The notes: generated from the letters alone by a model not told the origin. Positions 34,005 through 44,766 are shown, numbered from the stretch's first letter. The stretch is DNA of 57,847 nucleotides from Sphaerosporella brunnea (GCA_008704415.1 VXIS01000311.1:1-57847); one strand, 5' to 3'. Program-made: numbers and translations.

Positions 34005-35087
34005 CTAGTCCGAGTCTCCGGTGAGGTCGATGACTTTGGGCGCCTTCCTCTTCTTGCGTGCCTGCGTTGCAGAGTCGGCCGGAATCACGGAGCGAGTATG
34101 CTCACGTTTAAAGCGCCGGGGCGCATTTTCCGGCTTCACCTTGGGCTGCGAGGCTCGTCGGAGGCGGAGCAGCTCTGCCTCTAGGTCTTCGCGGCTCATT
34201 GCGTCGATCGAGGCTCTCTCAGCATCGGAGGATTTGTGGGGCTCGGGAGAGAGGGATGGCAGAGGCGTTCTGGGGATTAATCCCAATCCTTTCAAGGCGC
34301 CTGTGGAAAAGGTTGTCAGTGTCGGCTTATTATGCTTTTAGTTAGCGTGGGAAGCTTGGTGGTGCTTACGTTCGCTACGGTATCTAAATTTTATGATAGC
34401 ATATGGGGTTTCGGGATCGACAAATACACCAGGAACAACTGTGGGGTTGGAGGTAGCTATCGGTTGGGACATCCTATCAAAGGTTAGTTAACATGCGGGA
34501 GCAAGTGCAAGGTCAGGACAGGATGGGTGCACCTACCCGACGGTGTGTGAGATGTCGTGGCCCTTAAGCTGTTTCTCATGGACCGATTTGGTCTGGTTTG
34601 TTGTTTCTTTGAACCCATCTGCATTGCGGGCTAGATAAGATGGTCCGGTAACTCTGTACCTACGCACGTTGATCGTGATCTCGCCCAATGCTTCGAGGTT
34701 GATGGCTTTTTTATCCTTAGGATTGCCATCCTCAGTGACATCAAGTTTTGAAAAAACGAAGTTTCGCTGGAGCCATCTGCCATCCGTATCTTGATAGGAA
34801 TGGAAATCTACGCATTGGGTCCTCCCAGGCTCGGAAATCCAGCCTTTTCCAATTTTATCGCCATTAAACATGATATTCCAGCAAACACCGTTGGCTGCTG
34901 GTGCGATCCCAACATCATCAACTGTTTTGAACTCGATGCCGAACTTTTTTCCCTCTTCTGCTTTGACGTAAACGATAGCAGTGGGAGGGTCGCCACCCTT
35001 CAAAGCGAGGTCTTGTGGGTCGGTAAACTCTTTGAGCAGAGCACCCTCCACACGGATGCCGCAGTCGAAGTTTAGGAGGCGTACCAT
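34005..35087 (-). CDS. DUF7918-like protein A with C-terminal VIDLT tail
   Basis: Complement of 34005-34300, 34370-34473 and 34537-35087: three exons, 316 residues. The start MVRLLNF at 35087 is chosen because the paralogue starts at the equivalent MVRFSNF; an ATG at 35114 is also in frame. The N-terminal about 190 residues form a beta-rich domain (LLKEFTDPQDLA..AIVYVKAEEGKKFGIEF) that I recognise tentatively as DUF7918-like, of unknown function. A conserved FRYRSERALKGLGLIPR segment follows, then a Lys/Arg-rich linker. The tail KVIDLTGDSD is like a SUMO-interacting motif (hydrophobic core followed by acidic residues). A leader intron ending TTTTCGCAG lies about 25 bp upstream of the ATG at 35114. 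It is divergent from paralogue B with identical intron positions. Nuclear function is inference from the tail. Confidence 0.8.
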
Positions 35088-37015
35088 GATCGCGGTGTGT
35101 CCTTCCGGAAACAATCCGCTGCGAAAAGAGAGCAGTTTTTTTGAGAGTTAAGTAACGTGGGATAGTAGTGGACGCGTCGACGTAGCGGGGTTACCTTTTG
35201 CGCGTATGAGACGAGATGGATCTACACAATCAACGTCAAGCTGGTCAGCAGCAGCAGCAGAAAACACATTGCATTTCGCTCACCTTTGTTGCAGCCGGTT
35301 GGGGGAGAAACGCCGTGGAGGAGCTGTGGAGGGGAGTCGGCTGAGGGGAGGGGTGAAGGTGTTGAGGTGTTGAGGGGTGGAGGGGTTGAAGGTGGAGTTG
35401 TAAAGTGGTCAAACGCAGACGCCTTATTTAGTGCCTCGAGAAGCGCCGCAGACGCGGAACTAGTGGATTTACCCGCACTTAGTGTGTTTCAGAGTACATA
35501 CTTCATCTCTGTACCGGAACCAGATTTCACCTCAGGACTAGATGTCCACAGTCCCCCCGCTGACTAACAGCTTCATCACCAGTGTTTGTCCCACCCTACC
35601 GAATAGGTTCCGGTTGGGTGGTTTTCAGGAGACCATCGGTTTTAGGCCCCTAAGCAGAATTTTCATGTTTACGGAACGTAAACTACTATGTATACAGCCT
35701 CGCTACCGAACATGGCTTGTCGTGCAAATAACGTTAATCGAGTTACCGCATAAACTCGCGAACAAGAGACTGGGGCTAAGTGACTGCGCCATGTGGCAAA
35801 GTCACTAAGCCTACATGGCGCAGTGACTTAGCCCAGTCTCTTGTTCGCGAGTTTATGCGGTACTCGATGAGGGCTGGTTCCTGAAGATCCCAGCTGTCAA
35901 CAAAACATCGACGTCATAACGAGCCCGCAAACGCTATGTCATCCGCGACACCGCTACTCGCTACAACCAAAAAAAACAGCCACACTTTGAAATCCCCCAC
36001 GCTCGCTTGAACTGCGGGACCACGGTAATGAGCAACAGCAAGTGACATGCAGTGTTTTCCACCCTATCGTTCGGTTCAATGCCGGATTCGGTGGTCGCTC
36101 ATCCGTTGAACGGAAGCACGTTCCGCCTCACGTAGCAAGATACCATACAATCTCCGCGGCCGCCAGACGTGGTCACAGTCTTCGGCCGAATAAGACCATG
36201 GCACCAAAACAACCGCTGAGAACGTATATTCTGATCAAACTTCTCGAACTGTCGAGAGTCGAAAGCCAGAGCTGTATCGCGTAAGGGCAATTTCTGGAAT
36301 TGTATAACTGGTGAAAAACCAGCTTTCGGCGGCTGGTTGGTGTTTTGCGGCCCGTCCATGACAAACAGATAGACCTTCGCTTTTGCATACCAGTGATTCT
36401 TGCGTTTCGGCCCGCTCTGGTGGGTGATACCCTGTAGTCAGAGTGGACAGGACGACCTGGACGGGAAGCAAACGTGGACTTTTTTCTTTGGGTGGTGTTC
36501 TAGGAGCTATAGATTTCAGCAGAAATCTTCGCCAGCTACGGTTCTAGAGAATGTGACATAGGGGGGACTGGGAGCATGTGAGCTTGGTCGGCAATTGAGG
36601 TGGGAGTATACATACAGCCAGTGATTCCAATATCCAATAACAAACTTAGGCTTCTATCAAACTTAGGCCTAGCCTTAAGCTTGCAACTTGGAACCCGACT
36701 ACTGAACAAGAGTTCTATATTCGCTGGATTGCCGCTCTTTATCCTCGCCTTCACCCTCACCCGTGGCTCTCCCCTCCCTCCCCCATCCCCCCCTCACCTC
36801 CACCTGCAACGTAACACCCACCCCCACGCTTTCAACGACAACAACCACCGGCCCCCACCCCACGGACCGGTGGTACCAAGGTGAGCAAACCACGGTATCT
36901 CGCTGGTTCACGCTAGTCTGCTGATATGTTTGATCACAGGCCTTTGAAGCTTCATCTCATCTCCCACGCACGAAACTCGCTGCTATCAGCTCTGCACAGC
37001 GACCGCAATCGAGCC
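35088..37015. promoter_or_regulatory. Shared upstream region of the DUF7918-like pair
   Basis: About 1.9 kb between two divergent paralogues. Both genes appear to have a leader intron: GTAACC..TTCGCAG for A and GTGAGC..ATCACAG (about 36880-36940) for B. A 119-bp palindromic element lies in the middle (35744-35862). No further gene recognised. Confidence 0.5.
35744..35862. mobile_element. 119-bp near-perfect hairpin MITE
   Basis: The two ends start TACCGCATAAACTCGCG and are reverse complements for about 50 bases with a loop of about 18 nt, so almost the entire element is stem. The ends are bounded by TA. The outermost about 28 bases, up to CAAGAGACT, are shared with the 287-bp element at 38297-38583, so both belong to one family. 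No coding capacity. If transcribed it would give a long hairpin RNA. Confidence 0.85.
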
Positions 37016-38029
37016 ATGGTACGCTTCTCCAATTTCGAGTGCCGCATCTTGGTGGACGGCAATCCACTCAAAGAATATATCGACGCTGGTGATGCGGTAG
37101 CGATCCCGGATCGGCTCACTCCTCCGACAACCATCGTATATATCCTGGCAGAAGAGGGCAAGAAATTCGCCGCCGAATTCCAGGTGGTCAGCGATATTGG
37201 GCTCTCCCCAGTCGCAGATAGTGTTGTCTGGAGACTCTCATTCGATGGGCAGCCTCTTCCAACAGGCGTACTTGCATACCCATCGGGGGGCAAAGGTGTG
37301 CAGAGAAGTTACACTTATTGGGATGAGGCCCGCTGTTCATGGCTTGAGAGAGAGTTCATCTTTTCAAGTCTTGACGTCACGGAAGATAACAGTCTCAGGG
37401 ACAAAAATACCCGCTATGATTCACTAGGCGAGATTGCGGTCATGATTTACCGATACAAGACTTCGGGGCCATCCGGTGCACTTGGTGTGGGCGCTGAGGA
37501 CTATTGTCGAGAGCTATCCAGTGCAGTCAAGTTGGTGCACGAGAAGGATTGTAAGGGTAGAGACATCTCCCACCGCATTGAGTAGGTACCCCCTGCCATG
37601 GCCATGTGTTCCTGCATACTGATCCCTGACAGAACTTCTCAACCTGCGCCCTCCACACGACCGACTGCGGTACCGGGCACATACATCGATCCCTTGGAGT
37701 CGCCACATGTGATCATCAAGTTCAGATATAGAAGCGAACGTAAGTACCGATGATTTTGAGTGTTTGTAGGCACTGACACCATCTGCCATTTCACAGGTGC
37801 CTTGAAAGGACTGGGATTGATCCCACGCATTCCCCCGCCGTCACCCTCGCCTGAGCCAAACGACATGCATGCACCGGAGTATATGACTCGCAAAGAGCTC
37901 CTGGCCGAGGTACGCCGCTTGCATAAGGCTGAAAACGATCCAACTATCAAGCGGGAACGCCCCCACGGTGAAGCCCGAAAGAGGAGGACAGCAGACGTCG
38001 AAGTCATCGATCTCACGGGAGATGACTAG
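37016..38029 (+). CDS. DUF7918-like protein B with C-terminal VIDLT tail
   Basis: Join of 37016-37581, 37633-37739 and 37797-38029: three exons, 301 residues. It is a paralogue of protein A with the same intron positions and phases. Shared landmarks are MVRFSNFECRI, PLKEYIDAGDAVA, IVYILAEEGKKFAAEF, a SSLDVTEDNS..LGEI segment, FRYRSERALKGLGLIPR, an EYMTRKELLAEVRRL helix, and the final EVIDLTGDD. The start follows a leader intron and aligns with A. An in-frame ATG at 36926 lies inside that intron region and is less likely. The domain's molecular role is unknown to me. The acidic SIM-like tail and basic linker suggest a nuclear, SUMO-linked protein (inference). Confidence 0.82.
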
Positions 38030-38296
38030 GCGGAGCAGTCCTTTTGGACTACCGTGGCTGTACTCGTACACTTAGACCTTAATTCACTCGAGGGTTGTGC
38101 ATTTGGCCCGTTGCTAAGCGAAATCTCGCTGGACAAAAGAACAAACCGGTGAAGACTCTATCAACCTAGTTACCCACTTTCCGACTCCGCATTCATATGC
38201 TTCCCACCGTTCGACACTTCTCAGCGTGACCTCTGCTGCGTTAACCTTCACCAACTGCGCTTTATCACCTCGGTTTTGAGCACCCCACTCTTCAAC

Positions 38297-38583
38297 TACC
38301 GCATAATCCCAGAAGCAAGAGACTCGACGGCGCGAAAGCATAATAGGAGGTGGTGGTGGAATGTACTGCCTGATTCGCAGATTTTATGCAGTGGTGTGCA
38401 GGTCAACCGGCAGCCGAGATCTCAAAACGCACGACCGTGACCGGCAACGGCGCCGCAACACACTCGGGCAGTCAAATTTCACTCGGCTCCCGGTGCACAT
38501 TGCTATTTTTCACCCACAACTCACGCCTTTTCCTACTACTCTTTTCGCGCCGTCGAGTCTCTTGCTTGCGAGTTTATGCGGTA
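38297..38583. mobile_element. 287-bp MITE, TACCGCATAA family
   Basis: The ends are reverse complements for about 43 bases with a few mismatches (TACCGCATAA, then CAAGCAAGAGACTCG or its GAAGCAAG variant, then ACGGCGCGAAA) and are bounded by TA. The terminal bases match the 119-bp hairpin at 35744-35862. No ORF inside is convincing. Tc1/mariner-type origin is inferred from the TA boundaries. Confidence 0.85.
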
Positions 38584-38590
38584 TCACCAC

Positions 38591-38972
38591 TAGAGGGATT
38601 TAGCAACTCAGAAAACTGTGTTTTTGTCCGGGGGCTAAGCCTTCTAAGCTCTAGGACGAGGACTGTAGTTTTTCCTGAAGTCTCAACAGCGCTAAAATTC
38701 GGGTGCGGACCCGGACGCTAAAAACTTGCGGGTTCTCACGCACCTTCCAAAACAACTACAGCGCAGTGCGGATATGCGTGAAAAATAATACAAAGTTCGC
38801 CAAAGTTCGACGGTGTAGATGGCGCATCAGGGCCCCTCGCTAGTGCGCTGCTCTTTCTCTCGCCAAAGTTCAACTTTGCGCAACTTTGCTAAATCCCAAA
38901 TTCACAGACGCTCCGGGACAGGGAAGGGAAACGCGCCTAACATCCCGCAAGTTGAGTTGCTAAATCCCTCTA
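38591..38972. mobile_element. 382-bp MITE, TAGAGGGATTTAG family
   Basis: The ends TAGAGGGATTTAGCAACTC and its reverse complement at 38953-38972 match over 20 bases and are TA-bounded. It begins seven bases after the 287-bp element ends, so the two sit side by side. The interior contains a self-complementary block CAAAGTTCAACTTTG near 38866. No transposase. Confidence 0.8.
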
Positions 38973-39602
38973 CTGGACGCAGGACTAAGCTGCAGAACCT
39001 TTTACGTCATAGGCAATCATATCTTTAGTGACTGACTCATGAGTTCGAAGTTGACGTATGTAGCGTTTGTACGCATCGTTTCCAGTCTATGGCACCGCTA
39101 AACTACTCCACTTACCACTCCCCGTCTTGCGCCACCATGGTGGATTCATGATTTTTGACGGGGTTTCACAAAAACTACGGGGTACGCAGCATAATAGCCG
39201 TACTTCTTGAATGTATTCTTTGAAGCATTTCCTCTCGCCTGTAAAGTCCAAGTGCTTGAACTTTGGCGTCGGTTATTGGTGCGAAAGGGCCAGCTACACC
39301 TTGTGTCTTAGGCAGCTCTGGAGTTGGAGATATCTTTGAGGAAGAGAGGAGTATATAGTGTAGCACTTTCTGGACTCTAAAGCTCCGGATCTGTTGATAA
39401 TTTGCATGCTAGGAAGTCATAAGAAGGAGTATACTCTTGAGCACATGTGCTTTCCTTTGGTGAACTTGCAATTGGAGTATCGCAATTTGGTGTTTTGGTT
39501 AGGTTTCTGAGTGTTGTGCGTTCCAGTTTAGCGCGCACCATTCTTGGCCGCTTGTACTACAGTAGGGCTCGCCAAAAACGCAGTCCCACGCCGCACAACC
39601 GA

Positions 39603-39662
39603 AATTCCCACAAACCTCAACACCAAACTTGCAATTCCCACAAACCTCAACACCAAACTTGC
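39603..39662. repeat. Two exact copies of a 30-bp unit
   Basis: Unit AATTCCCACAAACCTCAACA followed by CCAAACTTGC, repeated once directly, in the leader of the eS7 gene, 86 bp before its ATG. Confidence 0.95.
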
Positions 39663-39747
39663 AATTCTAACAACGCGACGACCGACCAATCCACCGACGA
39701 CAAATCCCGACCGCCCAACCTCACCGGCACCCCCAACAGACATCGCA

Positions 39748-40535
39748 ATGGCCACCAACAAGATTGCCCACAACTCCCCCTCCCACGCCAACCCCTCCGA
39801 GTTGGAGCAGCAGATCGCGCAGGCTCTGTTCGACCTCGAGTCGTCGGTCTCCGACCTCAAGCCTGCTCTCCGCCCTCTCCAGTTTGCTTCCGCCAAGGAG
39901 GTAATTACCCCTCCCTCTTCAACACTCCTCAGGAGAAGCGATGCGACACACCCAGTCTCCCCTTCTCTGGAGGCTTGCCCTCCCAGACGAAGGATGGTAC
40001 GGGTTTGCTAACGGTGGGTCTACTTGGACAAATGTGGAGGACAGATTGAGGTTGGTCAGGGAAAGAAGGCTATTGTAATCTTCGTGCCGGTCCCTCTCCT
40101 CCAGGGATTCCACAAGGTCCAGCAGCGGTAATTACTTCGTCCTTCAAAAACACGAACACCCATGCTGATTTTGATGTCAGCCTTACCCGTGAGCTCGAGA
40201 AGAAGTTCTCAGACCGCCACGTCGTGTTCGTTGCTCAGCGCCGCATTCTCCCCAAGCCCGGCCGCCGCAGCCGTGTCCAGCAGAAGCGTCCCCGCTCCCG
40301 CACTCTCACTGCTGTCCACGATGCTATCCTCTCCGACCTCGTCTACCCCACCGAGATCGTTGGCAAGCGCATCCGCACCAAGGAGGACGGCCACAAGATC
40401 ATCAAGATCTTCCTCGACAACAAGGAGCGTGCTGGTATTGACTACAAGATCGACACCTTCAGCGAGGTCTACCGTAAGCTTACTGGAAAGGCCGTCGTGT
40501 TCGAGTTCCCTCAAGTCTCTGCTGAGGGATACTAA
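39748..40535 (+). CDS. RPS7: 40S ribosomal protein eS7
   Basis: Join of 39748-39900, 40045-40127 and 40181-40535: three exons, 196 residues, the usual size for eS7. Landmarks: [16 protein letters not shown] near the N-terminus, [20 protein letters not shown] in the short middle exon, [56 protein letters not shown], and a [10 protein letters not shown]-terminal strand. It is a component of the small ribosomal subunit. The pyrimidine-rich leader and early introns fit fungal ribosomal-protein genes. It is intact. An identical copy lies in the right arm (48166-48953), which an unduplicated genome would not be expected to need. Confidence 0.96.
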
Positions 40536-41163
40536 GCGGGTCTGGAAGTCGTCGGGATTGATGTAATTTCTCTTCAAAAGCTTCTTCTGGGAATAACGGA
40601 TTTCTGAGGTCGGGCAAATTATACGGCGTTTGGGGCGTCTTTGGGCAAGTTCTTGAGACTCATCTACATGCCGTCCACGTGAATAAAACTGCTGTGTAAT
40701 TGCTTATGCCATGCGTCACACCCTCGTTTCCCAGTGTGACCAGTTCGCTTCAGTTCCAACAAAACCATCCGCCGCTCCCAAGAAGCCTCATTTTGGTCTC
40801 GGTCTCACTGGCCAAGTCCACACATCGTCCAGCCGCACGCAAACTCCCATGCAGTGCGTGCGCTGAACGGCTGAAGGTCTCGATCTATGCGAGGCGTGAG
40901 TCTTGGGAGTCTTGGAGAGGAAACGTACAAGCAGACTTTACTCCATGATGCGCACAACCAACATACCCTTCTCTCCCACAATGCGTGGCAGCCGAGTTTG
41001 TCTATACTTGCTTTTTAGAAGGCTGAGCTTTGGATTCACGATGATGGCAAGAGCAGCAGCAGCAGCACCGCCTTATCCTTTATAAAGTAGTAATACTTCC
41101 TTTCGATTTCTATTGTGACGCCGAATCTCTCGCATCTACACTGAACATTTCACCGTCATAAAA

Positions 41164-41836
41164 CCACTTTACCAACACCACCACTTACTCCTCAACCTGC
41201 TCCTCCTAGCTACGGCTGTGGTAGCCCGCAAGAAGCCAGACTTTGAAGCCTGCACTGATAGACTCAATAAATCCGGCGACGGACCTCTTCAACGGCCAGC
41301 CTCGCGGCCTGACAAGTCCCGCTCCTGGGGCAAGCTTCTACATGCCTTTTCTAGTGCGGAGATGGATGGGTACGAACGCTATCCGTGGACCAAGATCGTT
41401 GGGACCATTACTACCTGGGTTTTACCGAGTGTTGGCTTGCTGCTGCAGGGGCCATTCGAAAGTAATGCTCTTAGTAAGTGGGATGTGCTGTATCTTGTAA
41501 TTAGGTGGCGGAGAAACCCCATTGCGATCTTGACTTGCACGCTATGTAATATCTCTGTGAGTATCCATCAAGAAGTAGATGGCGGTGGGTGAATGGGTAA
41601 CAGCCAAATGCGCGGTACTGGTGGATATGGCGACTGACTACAACTTGACGAAGGCCCTCCGAACCGCCGGAGCAGAACCAGCACTTGAGGAAGTCAGGGA
41701 CCCTCTCTACCTTCTCAGCGTCCTGAACCAGTTCACCTTCACCGACGCCAATCCCGATCTCTAGAGACTCTTACGCTTCGCAGTGTTCGACCCCTCAGCC
41801 GCCACCGTGGCTCTGAGGAAAAACGCGCAGGTGTGA
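41164..41836 (+). pseudogene. Remnant of a fungal multi-pass membrane protein
   Basis: The frame opens with a signal-like hydrophobic stretch (LLLNLLLLATAVVA, about 41185-41226) followed by RKKPDFEACTDRLNK, but no ATG precedes it after an in-frame stop at 41116. It continues through WTKIVGTITTWVLPSVGLLLQ, PFESN and NPIAILTCTLCNI. A 43-bp intron (41561-41603, GTATCC..AACAG) joins NISV to TKCAVLVDMATDYN. The protein then stops at TAG 41762-41764, while the same frame goes on (RLLRFAVFDPSAATVALRKN) to TGA at 41834. Related fungal proteins of unknown function run on for several hundred residues, to my recollection. The missing start and internal stop suggest a pseudogene, or sequencing errors. 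Confidence 0.6.
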
Positions 41837-42298
41837 TGTGTGACAACAAGATTTCTATTCATCCCCTCATCCGGTGCATCAACCGGGCGGCTGGACAGAC
41901 TTTTCCGTCGATCCAGCCACGTTGAGGACCCTTACTTACCCAGGCAAGGCGAGACCTGGCCATGGCTCCCATGGCTATGGTTGTCGTCGTCCCAGGCCCG
42001 TCTTATCTCGGAAGCTGTGAAGCTCGAGTCGACCCTGTCACATCCGCGTCCATGATCATCCAACGGTGTACAATCCCAACCACAGGTGCCTCATTACTCT
42101 GTGTAGGTACCGGTACCTGCAGCTGTCTACAAACCCCGTCTCTCAAAACCCAAGATCACTTTTTTTTTGCCATCTCATTCAGCACCCTCCCATGACGTCA
42201 CCACAAACCTTCGTGCCCACCCCACTCATATCCTCTCTGCCCTCTTCTCCCCTCTCCCCTTTCTTCCTCCAGCAGCAGCAGCACACACGCTAGAAGCA

Positions 42299-42628
42299 AT
42301 GACAACCCAACCCCAAGAATCCTTCTTCAATCCAGCAGCACTACCCCACATGACGCCGCCAGAGCCAGAGCCCGCTCCACCCCCAGCGAGTACACCGCTA
42401 ACGCCTCAATCGCCGCTGTCCCCGCCCGTGCCGGGTGGTTACGCACTGCCGTACTCGGGCCCGTACGCTACGTCGCCGTATCATCCCAGCGGATATGTCC
42501 AGAATGTCGACAATCGGGTTAGCGATGAGGAGGATGGGGAGGGAGGACCCGGCGCTTGGTTTAGGTGGTTGAGGGAGTTGGTGGATGGAGTTAATGAGAA
42601 GGTTTTTGGGTGGTTTGGAAGGGGTTAG
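42299..42628 (+). CDS. Small Pro-rich protein with Trp-rich C-terminus, unknown function
   Basis: This is an intronless frame of 109 residues from an ATG at 42299. The first half is Pro/Ser/Thr rich (PPEPEPAPPPASTPLTP) with a GYALPYSGPYATSPYHPSGY segment. An acidic patch (SDEEDGEGG) then precedes GAWFRWLRELVDGVNEKVFG, an aromatic amphipathic end. I recognise no family. The CAG repeat and C/T-rich leader just upstream and the clean composition make it plausible as a real gene. Confidence 0.5.
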   Translation: MTTQPQESFFNPAALPHMTPPEPEPAPPPASTPLTPQSPLSPPVPGGYALPYSGPYATSPYHPSGYVQNVDNRVSDEEDGEGGPGAWFRWLRELVDGVNEKVFGWFGRG

Positions 42629-43605
42629 GACTCTGGCCATGGGAAAAGGAGGGTGGGGTGGGGAAGGATAAACGGGTGCTGGGTGGTGAGGAACATACTC
42701 CTATTTCCAGAATGGGACCGCATTAGCGCAAATTTCTGATCGCATACTCATTTTTTGAAATCTTTGATTTGAGGTATCGTCCCCGCCCGAGACGGCCATG
42801 CTGCGGGCTTCAATGGCCGCCGCCGCTTTTCAACACCATCATCCTCACCAAAATCAACCGCCACACATATAGGATTTCTAACCGCTTAATGAAAGGCGCT
42901 AACTCCAGCTCTCTGGAGAGAATGTAGTAATGAAAAGGGCAGCTAAGACTAGCTTACTTTCGTGATCTTTGCTCTCTACTGGGGCCCATACTGTCCACCA
43001 ATGACCAACAAAGATACAACACAACAACTCAATATACTCACTCATCAATGCCCTCAACGGACCTTGTGCTTACTCCGCGGTCCTATGTGCACGTGCAGGG
43101 GTACACTTCGAAGCAAGTCCACGAAATCACCCAGGCAAAATTCTGTGTGGTTCCATTTATGGCCAATTTTTTCAACAGGTCTCTCTGATAATTCCTGGTT
43201 ACTGGAAAAATTTCGAACTTCACTTGGTGGATGGGGTGGTCCCATTGGCCAAGGGGGAAGATTGGTATCGCAACACCCGCCCGCAGCAATCACACTTAAC
43301 CTCGATGAAGCCCCCCCCCCCGCCGCCGCCACCACCTTTCTTACCGGCAGTGAGCTGGGAGGTTGCTTGGGTTCTGGACAGTTCTGTGCAAAACTATGGC
43401 CTACATAGGGCTACGAAAGATCAAACTTCCTAGTAGTACAAAAAGAATCGGGGGTTTTTTTTTTTGGCGCTTTCGCCCATGTTCAGCACACCCTGTGGGT
43501 GTAGAAATTTGGCCCCCCTTTGCCGCTTTGGTCAGACTGGGGGGGGGGGGGGATTTCGAAGTTCGAACCGACGAGCGTTGAGAAGAGTTGATTTTGCATA
43601 CTCGG

Positions 43606-43950
43606 TACTGGGTGGGGTAAAGTACGATAATGCGGGCGCCACTCATTTGGTGGCGTGTGACGCGAACGAAGTATTTGCACTCAGAGCGGGCTGGGAAGGA
43701 GTGCGGCTTCATCAATTTGAGTCCTAACACAGTGATCAAAGAGAGACCTGCAACTTGTCAGTGAATAACTGCGTCAAAAAGAATCACATGGCGCGGTATT
43801 CCCAGTAATACGGCCTTGCTTTTTCACTTGGGCGCAGCTTTTCTACTCAAAGCGGCCCCCTTCCTCTGAGGTCAACACATTCGGCCTGTTGCGTGGCTTG
43901 GAGCTTTCAATCGACATGTGGCGCCTGCATTGTCGTACTTTACCCCAGTA
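43606..43950. mobile_element. 345-bp element with imperfect TACTGGGG..AAAGTACGA ends
   Basis: The left end (TACTGGGTGGGGTAAAGTAC) and the reverse complement of the right end (TACTGGGGTAAAGTACGACA) match over about 38 bases at roughly 80 percent, with a 4-base insertion on the left. Both include GGCGCCAC further in. TA bounds each end. It is an older MITE than the others, judging by TIR divergence. No coding capacity. Confidence 0.65.
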
Positions 43951-44334
43951 TCTGGTATCCAAGCATTTCCGAATTTTTTTTTTCGTCAATGGAGACCGCT
44001 ATCATAGAAGGCCATCCGTCTACAAGAGACTGCGTGCGCTGTATATGTTCTATCCTGCCGACCGCCAGTTTGGCCGACCGACCAACTGTCCGGCTTGCCG
44101 ACCAATAGGTCAGTTTTCTCGGCAGGCCAGCCAGTCCGGCAGACCGAATTTAGTGTGTACTGTCGGGCAGATTTTTGATGGGCAGGCCGGCCGGCGGAGC
44201 AAACGCCGCCTTTGATCAGCCGGCTAGACATCGTATTACTATCTAGAAGAGACTATCTCATGCTCCCTTTTTCCTTTGTCGAAAACATCTTTTCTGGGCC
44301 AGACTTTGCTTTCCGCTTTCGCTCAATGCCACTG

Positions 44335-44385
44335 CGTGGAACTGGCTCCAGAAACCTCTCATCGACGTTTGGAAGCTGTTCTGAG
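44335..44385. other. Apex of the giant palindrome
   Basis: 51 bases lie between the last matching CACTG of the left arm and the first CAGTG of the right arm. They are not random: CGTGGAACTGGCTCCAGAAAC pairs imperfectly with the reverse complement of the right half, leaving a loop of about 11 bases (44356-44366). So the palindrome continues, degraded, almost to a point. Confidence 0.8.
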
Positions 44386-44766
44386 CAGTGGCATTGAGCG
44401 AAAGCGGAAAGCAAAGTCTGGCCCAGAAAGATGTTTTCGACAAAGGAAAAGGGAGCATGAGATAGTCTCTTCTAGATAGTAATACGATGTCTAGCCGGCT
44501 GATCAAAGGCGGCGTTTGCTCCGCCGGCCGGCCTGCCCATCAAAAATCTGCCCGACAGTACACACTAAATTCGGTCTGCCGGACTGGCTGGCCTGCCGAG
44601 AAAACTGACCTATTGGTCGGCAAGCCGGACAGTTGGTCGGTCGGCCAAACTGGCGGTCGGCAGGATAGAACATATACAGCGCACGCAGTCTCTTGTAGAC
44701 GGATGGCCTTCTATGATAGCGGTCTCCATTGACGAAAAAAAAATTCGGAAATGCTTGGATACCAGA

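Larger units (their letters stand above)
38030..39747. other. Interval with two MITEs and the eS7 upstream region
   Basis: About 1.7 kb without a supported gene. It is occupied in part by two TA-bounded elements at 38297-38972. The remainder up to 39747 should hold the eS7 promoter. I could not place a HomolD or TATA element with confidence. Confidence 0.5.
28191..44334. repeat. Left arm of a giant palindrome
   Basis: This stretch returns as its reverse complement from 44386 to the right edge. Paired coordinates sum to 88718-88720 near the apex, 88701 between about 37 and 43.4 kb, about 88066 near 34 kb, about 88036 at 31-33 kb, and about 86040 beyond. Each step marks an indel in the right arm. 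In the stretches I compared, the inner 9-10 kb shows no substitutions. The left arm is the better copy: its genes are intact and its homopolymers are full length. Confidence 0.97.

Noticed and set aside
42167..42298. Longer N-terminus for the small Pro-rich ORF
   Set aside because: The extended frame begins at TTG, not ATG. The first ATG in frame is at 42299.
44335..44385. Sequencing adapter left at the palindrome turn
   Set aside because: The 51 bases do not resemble the common hairpin adapter as I remember it, and they pair with each other as a degraded continuation of the arms.
44212..44506. Short frames across the palindrome centre with identical N-termini on both strands
   Set aside because: They are the same sequence read from the two arms of the inverted repeat. 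Composition is not protein-like, so they are not genes.
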